64,000 bases of DNA from Ornithinibacillus caprae (GTDB taxonomy: Bacteria > Bacillota > Bacilli > Bacillales > Amphibacillaceae): positions 1-64,000 of the forward strand of contig NZ_WOCA01000001.1 of assembly GCF_009728145.1 (NCBI RefSeq), read 5' to 3'. A model generated the notes under the pieces. That model was given only the letters and a program-made list of their open reading frames with translations, was not told the origin of the DNA and searched no databases. A program made the translations under genes and the position numbers. Each line of letters begins with the position of its first letter. Position 1 is the stretch's first letter. This document shows, piece after piece, positions 28,249 through 37,262 of the stretch.

Positions 28249-29404
28249 ACGTAGAGGACCTCGTATACTTAAGTAAATTCATAAGAACCTTTTCATTCTT
28301 ATCAGTAATTTCACTCTTTCTAGGGATGTTAGGTATGATAGATTCATCGTCATGCCAATAACTTGGTAGTGTTACCTTCGTTTCTGGTTGCCACTTGTTA
28401 ATCCAATCTACTGGTATATCTCCTTTTACTGGGGAACCTGTTTTCATTACATTCCAAACTTGACCCCAAGCACGAGGAACTACTCTCCATATATCATAAC
28501 CTCCACCACCAAGCGCTATCCATCTACCATTACAATATTGATGGGCTAATTCATGAGCTAATTGAGGAATTCGCTCGTAAATTTTCATGGTTGCACATAA
28601 ATGGGTTAATGGATCTAAAACATGTGCATCCGCTCCATTTTGAGTAACGATAACATCTGGCTTGAAAGAGGCTACAATCTCTTTGAAAGCGAATTCAAAT
28701 ATGTGTAAGAACGATTCATCTTGCGTAAATGCGTCAATAGGTAGATTAAAAGAATATCCATGACCTTCTTTAATACCACGTTCATTTACATTGCCAGTTC
28801 CAGGGAATAAATAACGACCTGTTTCATGGATAGAAAATGTACAAACATTAGGGTCGTCGTAAAATGCCCATTGAACTCCGTCTCCATGGTGAGCATCTGT
28901 ATCAACATATAGAACCTTTAGATCATATTGTTTGCGAATATACTTGATCGCAACTGCGCCATCATTATATATGCAAAATCCAGAAGCTTTGCGCTTAAAC
29001 CCATGGTGAAGGCCACCACCCAGATGAAGAGAATGCTCGGTTTTATCTTCTAAAACAGATTCAACTGCTGTTAATGTACCACCAACTAGGTAAGATGCCG
29101 CATCATGCATACCTGGGAAAATAGGCGTATCTTCTGTACCTAATCCAAATTCTAAACCTTTTTCAATTGGTAATGTTCCATTACTAGCGTTTTTTACTGC
29201 ATCTATATAGGCATGATCATGAAATAAAGCTAATTCTTGTTCCGTAGCTTTACGTGGAGTTATCATTTCATCTTGATGTAACTGTTCTGTACTTTCTAGT
29301 AATTCTTTTGTTAATAGAACCCTTTTCTGGTTGAAGGGGTGATCCGAATGAAAGTGATAGTCTAATAGTGCATCTGAATATACAAAACTAGATTTACAGG
29401 TCAT
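28247..29404 (-). CDS. acuC: Acetoin utilisation protein AcuC, histone-deacetylase family
   Basis: A 385-aa zinc-dependent lysine deacetylase. Active-site elements are HLGGGLHHGFK, the metal-binding DTDAHHGDGVQ, and the C-terminal LGGGGYD. In B. subtilis AcuC removes the acetyl group that AcuA places on acetyl-CoA synthetase AcsA, restoring activity. It is the last gene of the acuA-acuB-acuC operon, and its ATG overlaps the acuB stop (ATGA). No acsA gene is present in this window. Confidence 0.93.
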   Translation of the reverse strand: MTCKSSFVYSDALLDYHFHSDHPFNQKRVLLTKELLESTEQLHQDEMITPRKATEQELALFHDHAYIDAVKNASNGTLPIEKGLEFGLGTEDTPIFPGMHDAASYLVGGTLTAVESVLEDKTEHSLHLGGGLHHGFKRKASGFCIYNDGAVAIKYIRKQYDLKVLYVDTDAHHGDGVQWAFYDDPNVCTFSIHETGRYLFPGTGNVNERGIKEGHGYSFNLPIDAFTQDESFLHIFEFAFKEIVASFKPDVIVTQNGADAHVLDPLTHLCATMKIYERIPQLAHELAHQYCNGRWIALGGGGYDIWRVVPRAWGQVWNVMKTGSPVKGDIPVDWINKWQPETKVTLPSYWHDDESIIPNIPRKSEITDKNEKVLMNLLKYTRSST

Positions 29405-30051
29405 ATTTTAGGCTCCGGTATATTATTTGGCCACATTAATTCATATCCTGCAGCTCGTAAGTCCTGAACGATAGGATTTGGGTTCATGGTTTGAATGCGG
29501 AATACTAATATTTTGTAATTCGGATCATTTTGGTAAGGGTAAACTAAAACGGATATGATATTGGTATTACGTTCTCCAAAAATCGAAGTAACCTTAGGTA
29601 TCATACCAGGAACGTGAGGTACTTTTACTTCGATTTGCGATCCTTGTACATGCGTTCCTGTTAATTGAATTAACGTGTACAGCATATCTTTTTCTGTCAC
29701 GATACCAACTAGTTTATGGTTTTGAACAACTGGAACAGAAGCAAATTCTTCATCATAAAAAATACGGGCAATCTCTTCTACAAAATCGAGTGGATGAACC
29801 GTGACTACTGGATGACTCATAATCGTTTGTATTTCGTTATCTAAAACGTGTTGATCAGAATCTTTATCCAATATGGATGGGCTTGCATCTCGAACATCGC
29901 GATCAGAGACAATACCAACTACGTAATTATCATCATCAACAATCGGGATATGGCGTATTCTATGTTTCTGCAAAAGATGTAATGCTTCTCGAATAGAAGC
30001 AGTTGGTGATAAAGTAACAACATCTGTATTCATTATTTCTTCTACTAACAT
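29401..30051 (-). CDS. acuB: Acetoin utilisation protein AcuB (CBS pair plus ACT domain)
   Basis: A 216-aa regulatory protein. Two CBS motifs (about residues 5-60 and 78-135) form an adenylate-type sensing module, followed by a C-terminal ACT-like domain (about 140-210, VKVPHVPGMIPKVTSIF). It is the middle gene of the acu operon, coupled to both neighbours. Its biochemical role is not established. It may sense a nucleotide or amino-acid signal that tunes AcuA/AcuC (inference). Confidence 0.92.
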   Translation of the reverse strand: MLVEEIMNTDVVTLSPTASIREALHLLQKHRIRHIPIVDDDNYVVGIVSDRDVRDASPSILDKDSDQHVLDNEIQTIMSHPVVTVHPLDFVEEIARIFYDEEFASVPVVQNHKLVGIVTEKDMLYTLIQLTGTHVQGSQIEVKVPHVPGMIPKVTSIFGERNTNIISVLVYPYQNDPNYKILVFRIQTMNPNPIVQDLRAAGYELMWPNNIPEPKI

Positions 30052-30705
30052 TTACAAACCCTCCCTCATTTTTCGAAAACGATGTCTTTGTAAGAATCGC
30101 AACGTGTCAAACTGTTTAATCGATTCTTCATCGACATGTTTACCGATACGTACCATTAAACAATTAGCTGGATGGGAAATTATTTCTGGATCGTCTGTAG
30201 GGGCAGGTAATAATCCACCACTAGCCATCATTTTTTCCATAACTTTTCGGTAATCCCAAATACTTAGTTGGGTACCATCTAGGTCCCAATGCCAATAGTA
30301 TTCCGTTGAGATTACGATATAGTTTTCCATGTACTCATCCATCATGGATACTTTTAATAATCCAGAGGCAACTCCTGCGCCTCGAAAGGAGGGAATCACC
30401 TCAATTGCGCCTAGTTCAATTAGGTTATCCATATTGAATTCGGACCATCGCTCCAAAGGGTCAGGGTGCAAATAGGTTACATACCCAATAATGGTATCCT
30501 CAGATCTTGCCACGATAATTCGTCCTTCTGGTAAGTCAGCAATCCCTAATAATGCTTCAAATTGTTTCGATGCTGGACGAAAAGCGATAAGCTGATCATG
30601 GAAACTGTATTGTTTTAATTCGTTTGAAGAAAGAGGTCCTTCAATAATAACAGGACCACTTTCTGTGTGTTGCGTTATTGCATTATAAGTTTTTTCATGT
30701 TTCAT
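30052..30705 (-). CDS. acuA: Protein acetyltransferase AcuA (GNAT family)
   Basis: A GNAT-fold N-acetyltransferase, 217 aa. The acetyl-CoA-binding segment is the IPSFRGAGVASGLL block (R-G-x-G-x-A). In B. subtilis AcuA acetylates a lysine of acetyl-CoA synthetase and switches it off. It is the first gene of acuABC, with the next start immediately after its stop. A TATAAT-like element on the minus strand at about 30746-30755 could be the -10 box, but no good -35 matches it. acsA, normally divergent from acuA in bacilli, is missing upstream. Confidence 0.92.
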   Translation of the reverse strand: MKHEKTYNAITQHTESGPVIIEGPLSSNELKQYSFHDQLIAFRPASKQFEALLGIADLPEGRIIVARSEDTIIGYVTYLHPDPLERWSEFNMDNLIELGAIEVIPSFRGAGVASGLLKVSMMDEYMENYIVISTEYYWHWDLDGTQLSIWDYRKVMEKMMASGGLLPAPTDDPEIISHPANCLMVRIGKHVDEESIKQFDTLRFLQRHRFRKMREGL

Positions 30706-30807
30706 TATTTCACCACCAGCTAATATCCTTATACCTCTCTTACTCTGTATTATACAGGATAATCATCTAAATTTTTAGTGTTTTTCTAGATCGTCAAATT
30801 ATATATG

Positions 30808-30894
30808 AGAAAACTTGGCAATTGCCAAGCCTTTATGTCGGATGCCATAGTTGGACTTATGCGGAATAGGAAAGATTTAAACATTCCTATCTGT
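30808..30894 (-). repeat. Terminator-linked repeat, copy D
   Basis: On the minus strand the copy runs acagataggaatgtt...ctttcctattccgcataagtccaacta...ggcttGGCAATTGCCAAGTTTTCTC. It begins 5-7 bp after the terminator of the minus-strand penicillin-binding protein gene, in the same orientation as that transcript, like the other copies. Confidence 0.82.
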
Positions 30895-30898
30895 TAAT

Positions 30899-30932
30899 AA
30901 AAAAAGAAGAGGCGATTGCCTCTTCTTTTTAA
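30899..30932 (-). terminator. Terminator of the penicillin-binding protein gene
   Basis: A 13-bp perfect stem (aaaaagaagaggc / gcctcttcttttt) with a GATT loop; the minus strand continues with T residues. It overlaps the stop region. Confidence 0.9.
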
Positions 30933-33892
30933 GAATTATTATCTCCGGTTTCGTCTTGATCTTCAGAATCAGGTGGTTCTTCTGTTCCTTCATCTTGTTC
31001 GCTGTTGTCATTGTTTCCTTTATTATCTTTATTATCTTTGTTATCTTTATTCTTCCCATTATTACCTGAACTTTTATCTTCCTCATTATCTTTTTTATCT
31101 TCTTCTTTTGGTTCAGAAAAATCACCGATAACAATTTCTTTAGATGCAGAGGATTCCATTCCAAAGTAATCAACTGCTTTTACGTGATAAACAGCCTTGT
31201 TACTAGGGATAGAAAATTCAGTTTCAACTGTGCTTCCAACCAATTCAAATTTTGCATCTGGATTTGCTGCACGATATATTCGGTAACCGACAACATCTTT
31301 ACTACTAGATGCTTTCCAAGATAATGTTTTTCCAGAATTATTTAATGATGTTGGGGCAGATGGTGCTTTTCCATCATCTTGAATTTCGGATCCTAGATCA
31401 TTACTTGGTAAACTAATTTTCTCCCATGCACTACGGTTCACATTAGGGAATAGCTGTGTTATGTCACCTAGTTTGTCATAACCATTTCGTTTTAAGAATT
31501 CAGGGTTAAATGTCAGACCATCTCCATCAACAAATTCCTTTGGAGTATTTGGCCCTGCAATAACTGCCTTTCCATTAACCATGACATAAGCTCCACGCAT
31601 TAAGCTGTCATCTACCTCAGTAGGTACAAATTTAGCATTAAAGAGGTCAGTGGTTACTAGCCCAGCTTCCGAACAAAGATCAGATGGAAGCATTCCAGAA
31701 ATTGCACAAATGCTTCGAGATACAATACCATCTGGACGTTCAAAGCTATTGCTTGGTGCCATTAACTCAGGGTTGATTTCTGTAGCTGTATTGACTAACT
31801 CTGCCCAAAGCTTCATATTTCTGTGACTATAATACATATCACAGTCTAGACACTGCTGTTGCGGTATATTGTAACCTAGCCACGTACTAAATGTAACATT
31901 TGGATTTGACCCTACAAAATGAATATCCCAACGATCTTGGGAAGTACCTGTCTTTCCATACCAGTCAACTCCAGGGTGGCTTAATTGTGACTTCACATAA
32001 CTACCAGTACCGTTTGAAATTACATCACGTAACATATCAAGCGTTAAATAACTTGTTTGTGGTGAAAAGACTTCAACTGGCTCTGGTTCGTGTTCATAAA
32101 TTACTTCACCATCACTTGTAGTTATTTTTTCTATCATATAAGCATCGACAAATTTTCCACCATTGGCAAATGTTGCGTATGCATTTGTGTTTTCTTCAAT
32201 AGTAATACCTCGTGTGGTTCCACCTATCGAAAGGGATGGATTAGCGTATTCATTTTCGTCTAAAGAAGTAATGCCCATTTTTTCTAGGTATTCTTCTACA
32301 GGATTATCATTCATTATTTCTATATATCCTTTAATGGCCGGGATGTTATAGGAATTTGCTAAGTTCGTACGAGTAGATAGAATACCATGAAAACTTCTAT
32401 CAAAGTTAGATGGTTTAATATTAGTACCTGGATATGTCATTTCCACGTCAGCTATAGGCGTTCCGGGTTGAAGTACTCCTTTTTCCATTGCTGGAGCATA
32501 CACTAGCAATGGTTTCATTGTACTACCATTTGATCTTAATGCCTGTGTAGCATAGTTATATTGGTCTTCATCATTGAAATCACGACCACCTACAAAGCTA
32601 ATAATTCTACCTGTATTATTCTCAATTAACGAACCAGATACTTGTACTTGCTGCGTTATTTCTTTAACTTCTCCAGTTATAGGGTCTTTGACAGGTCCAG
32701 TCCAATCTGGCCCATAATGCTTATAGTTTTTGACGATTTCTTGAAATGCATCATAGATTTTTTTATCAATTGTTGAATGGATATGGTATCCGTTTTGACG
32801 AAGATCTCTCTCTGCTAACATTTCAAATTGCTGATTTAATTCATCATCTTCTTCTAGATCTTCTAATGAGTAGCCGTCTTCTTCAGCTAGTTTTTCTTTA
32901 ATAATGTCAGTTGCTCTTCGAACTAACTCATCCTGTACATGTGGATAGTTTTCATCTCTTGTTTTATAATCTGTAACAAAATCTTCCGTAATATCATATT
33001 CCAAAGCCTCTTGGTATTCTTCTTCGGTGATATATTCCATTTCGTACATTCTGTGTAGTACGACTTTCATCCGAGTTAAACCAGGTTGAATTCCTTCTTC
33101 ATCTTTTAGTCCACCACCACTTGCAAAAGGGGTGTATTGAGAAGGACTTTGGGGTAGACCCGCTAAATAAGCTGCTTGAGCAATGTTAACTTCATCAGCA
33201 TTTAGCCCAAAAATCCCTTGTGCAGCAGTTTGAATTCCTGCGATATTTCTTCCAGAGGCATCTCTTCCGTAAGGGACGATATTTAAGTAAGCCTCTAAGA
33301 TCTCATCTTTTTCAAAGAAACGCTCTAATCGAAGTGCAAGTAAAATTTCTTTTGCTTTTCTTTCAAATGAAACTTCATTCGTTAGAATTTGATTCTTGAT
33401 TAACTGCTGTGTTAGTGTACTACCACCAGATTTCATATCTGAGTTAGTAAACTCTTGTAATAATGCACGTACAATTGCTTTTGGAACAATACCATTATGC
33501 GTTTCGAAATATTCATCTTCTGTAGCAATTACTGCATCTTTTAAGGTCACAGATATTTCATCTAATGTGGTTTCTTCCCTGTGTATATCAGAACGAATGT
33601 CTCCTAGATATACATTATTAGCAAAGTACAAACGGGAAGTTTCTTCATAATTATAGATATCTTTTTCCATGCTTTCATAAGCACGAATTGGCTCATCTTT
33701 AACTAGGGAAGCAAAGTAACCTGCTCCTACACCTACACCAAAAAACATGCCGATAAACCCTATAATTAAGAAGAACAAAACAATGTTCCATACTACATCA
33801 TATGTTATCCTTGAAGTACGTTGGACTTTTCCAGTTTTCCAATACTCACTGACCTTCTTACTATACTTCTGGAGTAAATTTTTAAAATTCAC
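30929..33892 (-). CDS. Class A penicillin-binding protein (PBP1-type transglycosylase/transpeptidase)
   Basis: A bifunctional peptidoglycan synthase of 987 aa. A short cytoplasmic N terminus and one membrane anchor (about residues 40-65) precede a GT51 transglycosylase domain with AVIATEDEYFETHNG and GGSTLTQQLIKN. A penicillin-binding transpeptidase domain follows, with the SxxK motif in NGSTMKPLL, SxN in NSYN, and KTG in YGKTGTSQD. Near the C terminus lies a fibronectin type III domain (about 830-920), and the tail is acidic and low-complexity with KDN repeats. This order resembles PonA. I chose the GTG at 33892 because AGGAGG lies 7 bases upstream; the frame opens at 33916. It occupies the place of acsA relative to B. 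subtilis. Confidence 0.92.
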   Translation of the reverse strand: MNFKNLLQKYSKKVSEYWKTGKVQRTSRITYDVVWNIVLFFLIIGFIGMFFGVGVGAGYFASLVKDEPIRAYESMEKDIYNYEETSRLYFANNVYLGDIRSDIHREETTLDEISVTLKDAVIATEDEYFETHNGIVPKAIVRALLQEFTNSDMKSGGSTLTQQLIKNQILTNEVSFERKAKEILLALRLERFFEKDEILEAYLNIVPYGRDASGRNIAGIQTAAQGIFGLNADEVNIAQAAYLAGLPQSPSQYTPFASGGGLKDEEGIQPGLTRMKVVLHRMYEMEYITEEEYQEALEYDITEDFVTDYKTRDENYPHVQDELVRRATDIIKEKLAEEDGYSLEDLEEDDELNQQFEMLAERDLRQNGYHIHSTIDKKIYDAFQEIVKNYKHYGPDWTGPVKDPITGEVKEITQQVQVSGSLIENNTGRIISFVGGRDFNDEDQYNYATQALRSNGSTMKPLLVYAPAMEKGVLQPGTPIADVEMTYPGTNIKPSNFDRSFHGILSTRTNLANSYNIPAIKGYIEIMNDNPVEEYLEKMGITSLDENEYANPSLSIGGTTRGITIEENTNAYATFANGGKFVDAYMIEKITTSDGEVIYEHEPEPVEVFSPQTSYLTLDMLRDVISNGTGSYVKSQLSHPGVDWYGKTGTSQDRWDIHFVGSNPNVTFSTWLGYNIPQQQCLDCDMYYSHRNMKLWAELVNTATEINPELMAPSNSFERPDGIVSRSICAISGMLPSDLCSEAGLVTTDLFNAKFVPTEVDDSLMRGAYVMVNGKAVIAGPNTPKEFVDGDGLTFNPEFLKRNGYDKLGDITQLFPNVNRSAWEKISLPSNDLGSEIQDDGKAPSAPTSLNNSGKTLSWKASSSKDVVGYRIYRAANPDAKFELVGSTVETEFSIPSNKAVYHVKAVDYFGMESSASKEIVIGDFSEPKEEDKKDNEEDKSSGNNGKNKDNKDNKDNKGNNDNSEQDEGTEEPPDSEDQDETGDNNS

Positions 33893-33968
33893 AATAATAC
33901 CTCCTAAAAATTCCATTATTAATTATAGCATAAGGGCTTTGCTGCGGGTATAGATAAACACTAAATTC

Positions 33969-34001
33969 TTGCAATTTAATTTTATATATGGTATGTATAT
34001 A
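33969..34001 (+). promoter_or_regulatory. Possible promoter of the tyrS leader
   Basis: TTGCAA (33969-33974) is followed by an AT-rich TATGTATATA about 17 bp downstream. The -10 is imperfect. The position just before the T-box leader supports it. Confidence 0.4.
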
Positions 34002-34019
34002 GAATAATTGAACATACAT

Positions 34020-34257
34020 GCGACGAAGGAATTAAGTAGTGTTGCAAATCCCTGTTACAAGAGAGCTAGCGGTTGGTGGGAGCTAGTACATATTTGCAGA
34101 CGAAATACGCTCTGGAGCATCTTTCTATTGAGTTAAAAACTCTATAGAAGGACGGTGAAGTCATCGTTAACAACCCCAAAGTGGCAATTATATTGCAACA
34201 AGGGTGGTACCGCGTGTTAAACTCGTCCCTTATTATATTGAGGAACGAGTTTTTTTA
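34020..34257 (+). promoter_or_regulatory. T-box riboswitch leader of tyrS
   Basis: The T-box sequence AGGGTGGTACCGCG is intact at 34201-34214. It is followed by a terminator hairpin (arms aaactcgt and acgagttt) and a T-run ending at 34257. The upstream part can fold into Stem I; a UAC codon at 34106-34108, just before gctctggagc, is the likely specifier for uncharged tRNA-Tyr. When tRNA-Tyr is uncharged the antiterminator forms and tyrS is read. Confidence 0.93.
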
Positions 34258-34288
34258 ATGGATTTAAAAAAAGAGGAGTGTGGGATTA

Positions 34289-35557
34289 ATGGATATTTTA
34301 CAGGATTTAGAACAACGTGGGTTAATTCAACAAACGACAGATCGAGTAGGATTAGAAAAGCATCTAGCAGAAAATCAAGTAACGCTATATTGTGGATTTG
34401 ATCCAACCGCTGACAGTTTACACATTGGACACCTACTACCGATTACAATGTTGAAACGATTTCAACTTGCAGGTCATCGACCGATTGCATTAGTTGGTGG
34501 GGGAACAGGAATGATAGGGGACCCAAGTGGTCGCTCATCGGAACGTTCGTTAAATACTACTGAAGTTGTAGAAGGGTACAGTGAAAAATTAAAACTACAA
34601 ATTTCAAGTCTTTTAGATATAAACTCGGAATCAACATCAGTAGTTGTTCGTAACAACCATGAATGGTTAGGTAGCATGACAGTAATCGATTTCTTACGAG
34701 ATGCTGGTAAGCACTTTGGTGTAAATTACATGCTAGCTAAGGAATCTGTTTCTGCTCGTATTGAACAGGGGATTTCTTTTACTGAATTCAGTTATATGAT
34801 CTTGCAATCTCTGGATTTCCAGAAGCTTTACGAACAAGAAAATTGTACCATGCAAATTGGTGGTAGCGACCAATGGGGAAATATTACGGCAGGTATGGAA
34901 TTGATTCGTCGTTCGAGAGAAAATGAAGATGAAGAAATAAAGGTATTTGGTTTAACCGTACCTTTAATTACAAAAGCAGATGGTACGAAGTTTGGAAAAA
35001 CAGCAGGTGGGGCAGTATGGCTTGACCCTGAAAAAACAACACCATATGAATTCTATCAATTTTGGATTAATACAGATGACCGTGATGTAATGAAATTCTT
35101 ACGTTACTTTACATTCATGTCTGAAGAAGAATTAGATACATTACAGCAAGAAGTGGATGAACGTCCAGAAAATAGAGTGGCTCAAAAACGATTAGCAGAA
35201 GAAATGACAATTATGGTGCATAGTAAAGAAGCATTGGAGCAAGCTCAAAAAATATCTGACTCATTGTTTAGTGGAGATCTGAAACAATTATCTGCTAGCG
35301 ATATTGAACAAGGATTTAAAGATGTACCAACGCACGAGGCGGATAAAGAAGATCTTGGACTAGTGGATCTTTTAGTAAATGCAAACATCTCTTCTTCTAA
35401 ACGACAAGCTAGAGAAGATATTAAAAATGGTGCAATCTATATTAATGGAGAAAGACAAAAAGACTTGCAGTATGTTGTGACAAGTGATGATCGTATTGAA
35501 GATAGATTTACCATTATCCGCCGTGGTAAGAAGAAGTATTTCTTAATCCAATATTAA
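34289..35557 (+). CDS. tyrS: Tyrosyl-tRNA synthetase
   Basis: A class I aminoacyl-tRNA synthetase, 422 aa. The HIGH signature is at residues 45-48 and the KMSKS-type loop is KFGKT (about 232-236). A C-terminal S4 domain (about 350-422) binds tRNA. I chose the ATG at 34289, giving MDILQDLEQRGLIQQ; the frame opens at 34280 inside the ribosome-site region (AAGAGGAGTG). It is controlled by the preceding T-box leader. Confidence 0.96.
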   Translation: MDILQDLEQRGLIQQTTDRVGLEKHLAENQVTLYCGFDPTADSLHIGHLLPITMLKRFQLAGHRPIALVGGGTGMIGDPSGRSSERSLNTTEVVEGYSEKLKLQISSLLDINSESTSVVVRNNHEWLGSMTVIDFLRDAGKHFGVNYMLAKESVSARIEQGISFTEFSYMILQSLDFQKLYEQENCTMQIGGSDQWGNITAGMELIRRSRENEDEEIKVFGLTVPLITKADGTKFGKTAGGAVWLDPEKTTPYEFYQFWINTDDRDVMKFLRYFTFMSEEELDTLQQEVDERPENRVAQKRLAEEMTIMVHSKEALEQAQKISDSLFSGDLKQLSASDIEQGFKDVPTHEADKEDLGLVDLLVNANISSSKRQAREDIKNGAIYINGERQKDLQYVVTSDDRIEDRFTIIRRGKKKYFLIQY

Positions 35558-35564
35558 AACTAAA

Positions 35565-35607
35565 GGTTCCAGTCACTTGCTAGTAAATTCGACAAGTGAC
35601 AGGAACC
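35565..35607. terminator. Strong hairpin downstream of tyrS
   Basis: The arms ggttccagtcacttg and caagtgacaggaacc pair almost perfectly (one A/A mismatch) around a 13-nt loop. No real T-run follows, so the role as terminator is uncertain; it may protect the tyrS mRNA end. Confidence 0.5.
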
Positions 35608-35738
35608 AGCCGTATTTTGCTGTATTTTGTCGAATGAGCGATTAGAATTTTGCTAAAGCAGATGAATGCTAGTATACGTACATATATGCACGTATAACCT
35701 ATTTGAGGAGCATTTTTACGTATGTTACGCTTTTATAG

Positions 35739-35767
35739 TTGACAAATTGTAATCTACAATCTATTCC
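35739..35767 (+). promoter_or_regulatory. Possible promoter upstream of the symporter gene
   Basis: A perfect TTGACA (35739-35744) is followed 17 bp later by a poor TATTCC. A terminator-like hairpin lies directly downstream, before the gene. Confidence 0.4.
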
Positions 35768-35775
35768 GTGAAATA

Positions 35776-35819
35776 CAAAAAGTCACGATTTTGTTTTTAT
35801 AGAAATCGTGACTTTTTTT
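35776..35819 (+). terminator. Intrinsic terminator between tyrS and the symporter gene
   Basis: The arms aaaaagtcacgattt / aaatcgtgacttttt with an 11-nt loop are followed by more T residues. It could end tyrS transcripts or attenuate transcripts that start at the TTGACA just upstream. Confidence 0.8.
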
Positions 35820-35863
35820 GGGGAATAATAAGTAGAAATAATTACATCAGGAGTGACTATAAA

Positions 35864-37249
35864 ATGGAATTACAAGCAAATCCCCAGCTATTATGGTTTA
35901 TTGGGATCTATGCCGTACTTATGGTTGGTATAGGGATTTATATGTCAAAAAAAGTTTCAAATAGTAAGGATTTTATCTTAGCGGGTAAAAGTTTAGGACC
36001 ACTTGTTTTAATGGGTACATTGCTTGCTACCTGGACAGGTAGTGGAAGTATTTCAGGTGGTGAAACATCGGTAGCATACAGTTTTGGAATTATTCCTTCC
36101 CTTATGTTAATGGTTCCAACATTAGTTGGTATTCTTGTTCTATATGTTATCGCACCTAAAATTAGAGCATTTGGAAAGTATACTATTTCAGGTATTCTTG
36201 AAGCTAAATATGGTACTTCAGCCCGTAATTTAGCAAGTGTCATTGTAATTTTAGCTTATGTAGGTATTGTTTCTTATCAAATGACAGGTCTTGGATTTAT
36301 TCTAAACCTAACAACTGGAATGAGTGTTGAACTTGGTACAGTTATTGCAGCTGTCTTAATTGTTTTTCTAGCCATGATTGGTGGACTTCGTTCTGTTTCT
36401 CAAACAGATGCAATCAGTGGATTTTTAATGGTTGGTGGCTTATTAATTACAGTACCGATCATTATTTCAGTAGCAGGGGGTTGGGACTCCATCGTTGCAA
36501 ATGTTCCAGAATCACATATGACTGCAACTGGTGGATTAACAACCATTCAACTACTGGGCTATTTACTGCCTTCTTTATTCTTGTTATTAAGTGATCAAAA
36601 CATGTATCAACGATTAGCTGCGTCAAAAGGAGACAAGTCATCCAAACGAGCGGCGCTTAGTTGGTTACTTGTTATGCTACTTATTTCGCCGGCAATTTCT
36701 ATTATCGCATTTGCTTCTCGATCCATCTTTCCAGATATTGATCCTGGGATGGCACTAATGGCAACTACACTAGCACTTCCTTTAGGAGTCGGTGGAATAT
36801 TACTTGCAGCTGCTGCAGCATTTATTATTACAACGGGAAATTCCTATTTACTTTCCGCAGCAACAAATATGACGTATGATATATATGGAAAGTATATTAA
36901 TAAAGATGCATCGGATAAAAAACAATTAGTTATGACGAAAGTATTCATCGTCGTGCTTGGTGCATTTTCGTATCTATTAATTAGTTATTTCCCAACGGTA
37001 TTAGAAGTGCAAATGTATTCTTACACCGTTTATGGTGCGGGGATTACACCGGCAATTTTAGCGGTATTCTTCTGGAAACGTGTAACGGCAATTGGTGGTA
37101 TTTCATCTATGGTTGCTGGAGTTATCACAACATTGCTCTGGGAGCTAGTGCTGAACAATCCATTTGAGCTAAACAGTTCCGTTATTTCTGTTCCAGTTGC
37201 AATTATTGTTCTTATTGTAGTATCACTCGCAACCCAAAAGAAAAATTAA
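35864..37249 (+). CDS. Sodium:solute symporter family transporter
   Basis: A 461-aa polytopic protein with about 12-13 membrane helices, of the SSS family (proline, pantothenate and related sodium-coupled importers). Conserved pieces include FILAGKSLGPLVLMGTLLATWTG near the N terminus and GGLRSVSQTDAISG in the middle. The substrate cannot be read from sequence. The next gene, only 13 bp downstream, encodes an Xaa-Pro peptidase, which suggests uptake of a proline- or peptide-related solute (inference). I chose the ATG at 35864, preceded by CAGGAGTGA; the longer frame from 35768 would run through the terminator hairpin. Confidence 0.87.
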   Translation: MELQANPQLLWFIGIYAVLMVGIGIYMSKKVSNSKDFILAGKSLGPLVLMGTLLATWTGSGSISGGETSVAYSFGIIPSLMLMVPTLVGILVLYVIAPKIRAFGKYTISGILEAKYGTSARNLASVIVILAYVGIVSYQMTGLGFILNLTTGMSVELGTVIAAVLIVFLAMIGGLRSVSQTDAISGFLMVGGLLITVPIIISVAGGWDSIVANVPESHMTATGGLTTIQLLGYLLPSLFLLLSDQNMYQRLAASKGDKSSKRAALSWLLVMLLISPAISIIAFASRSIFPDIDPGMALMATTLALPLGVGGILLAAAAAFIITTGNSYLLSAATNMTYDIYGKYINKDASDKKQLVMTKVFIVVLGAFSYLLISYFPTVLEVQMYSYTVYGAGITPAILAVFFWKRVTAIGGISSMVAGVITTLLWELVLNNPFELNSSVISVPVAIIVLIVVSLATQKKN

Positions 37250-37262
37250 GGAGAGTGTAGGC

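Noticed and set aside
30700-30800. A cre site for CcpA ahead of acuA
   Set aside because: No stretch matched the palindromic consensus well enough to report.
30877-31173. A Lys/Ile-rich 98-aa frame on the minus strand
   Set aside because: It is a frame shadow of the repetitive acidic tail of the PBP gene.
35768-35863. An N-terminal extension of the sodium symporter
   Set aside because: It would be translated through an intrinsic terminator hairpin and adds a charged stretch ahead of the first helix; the ATG at 35864 has a good ribosome site.
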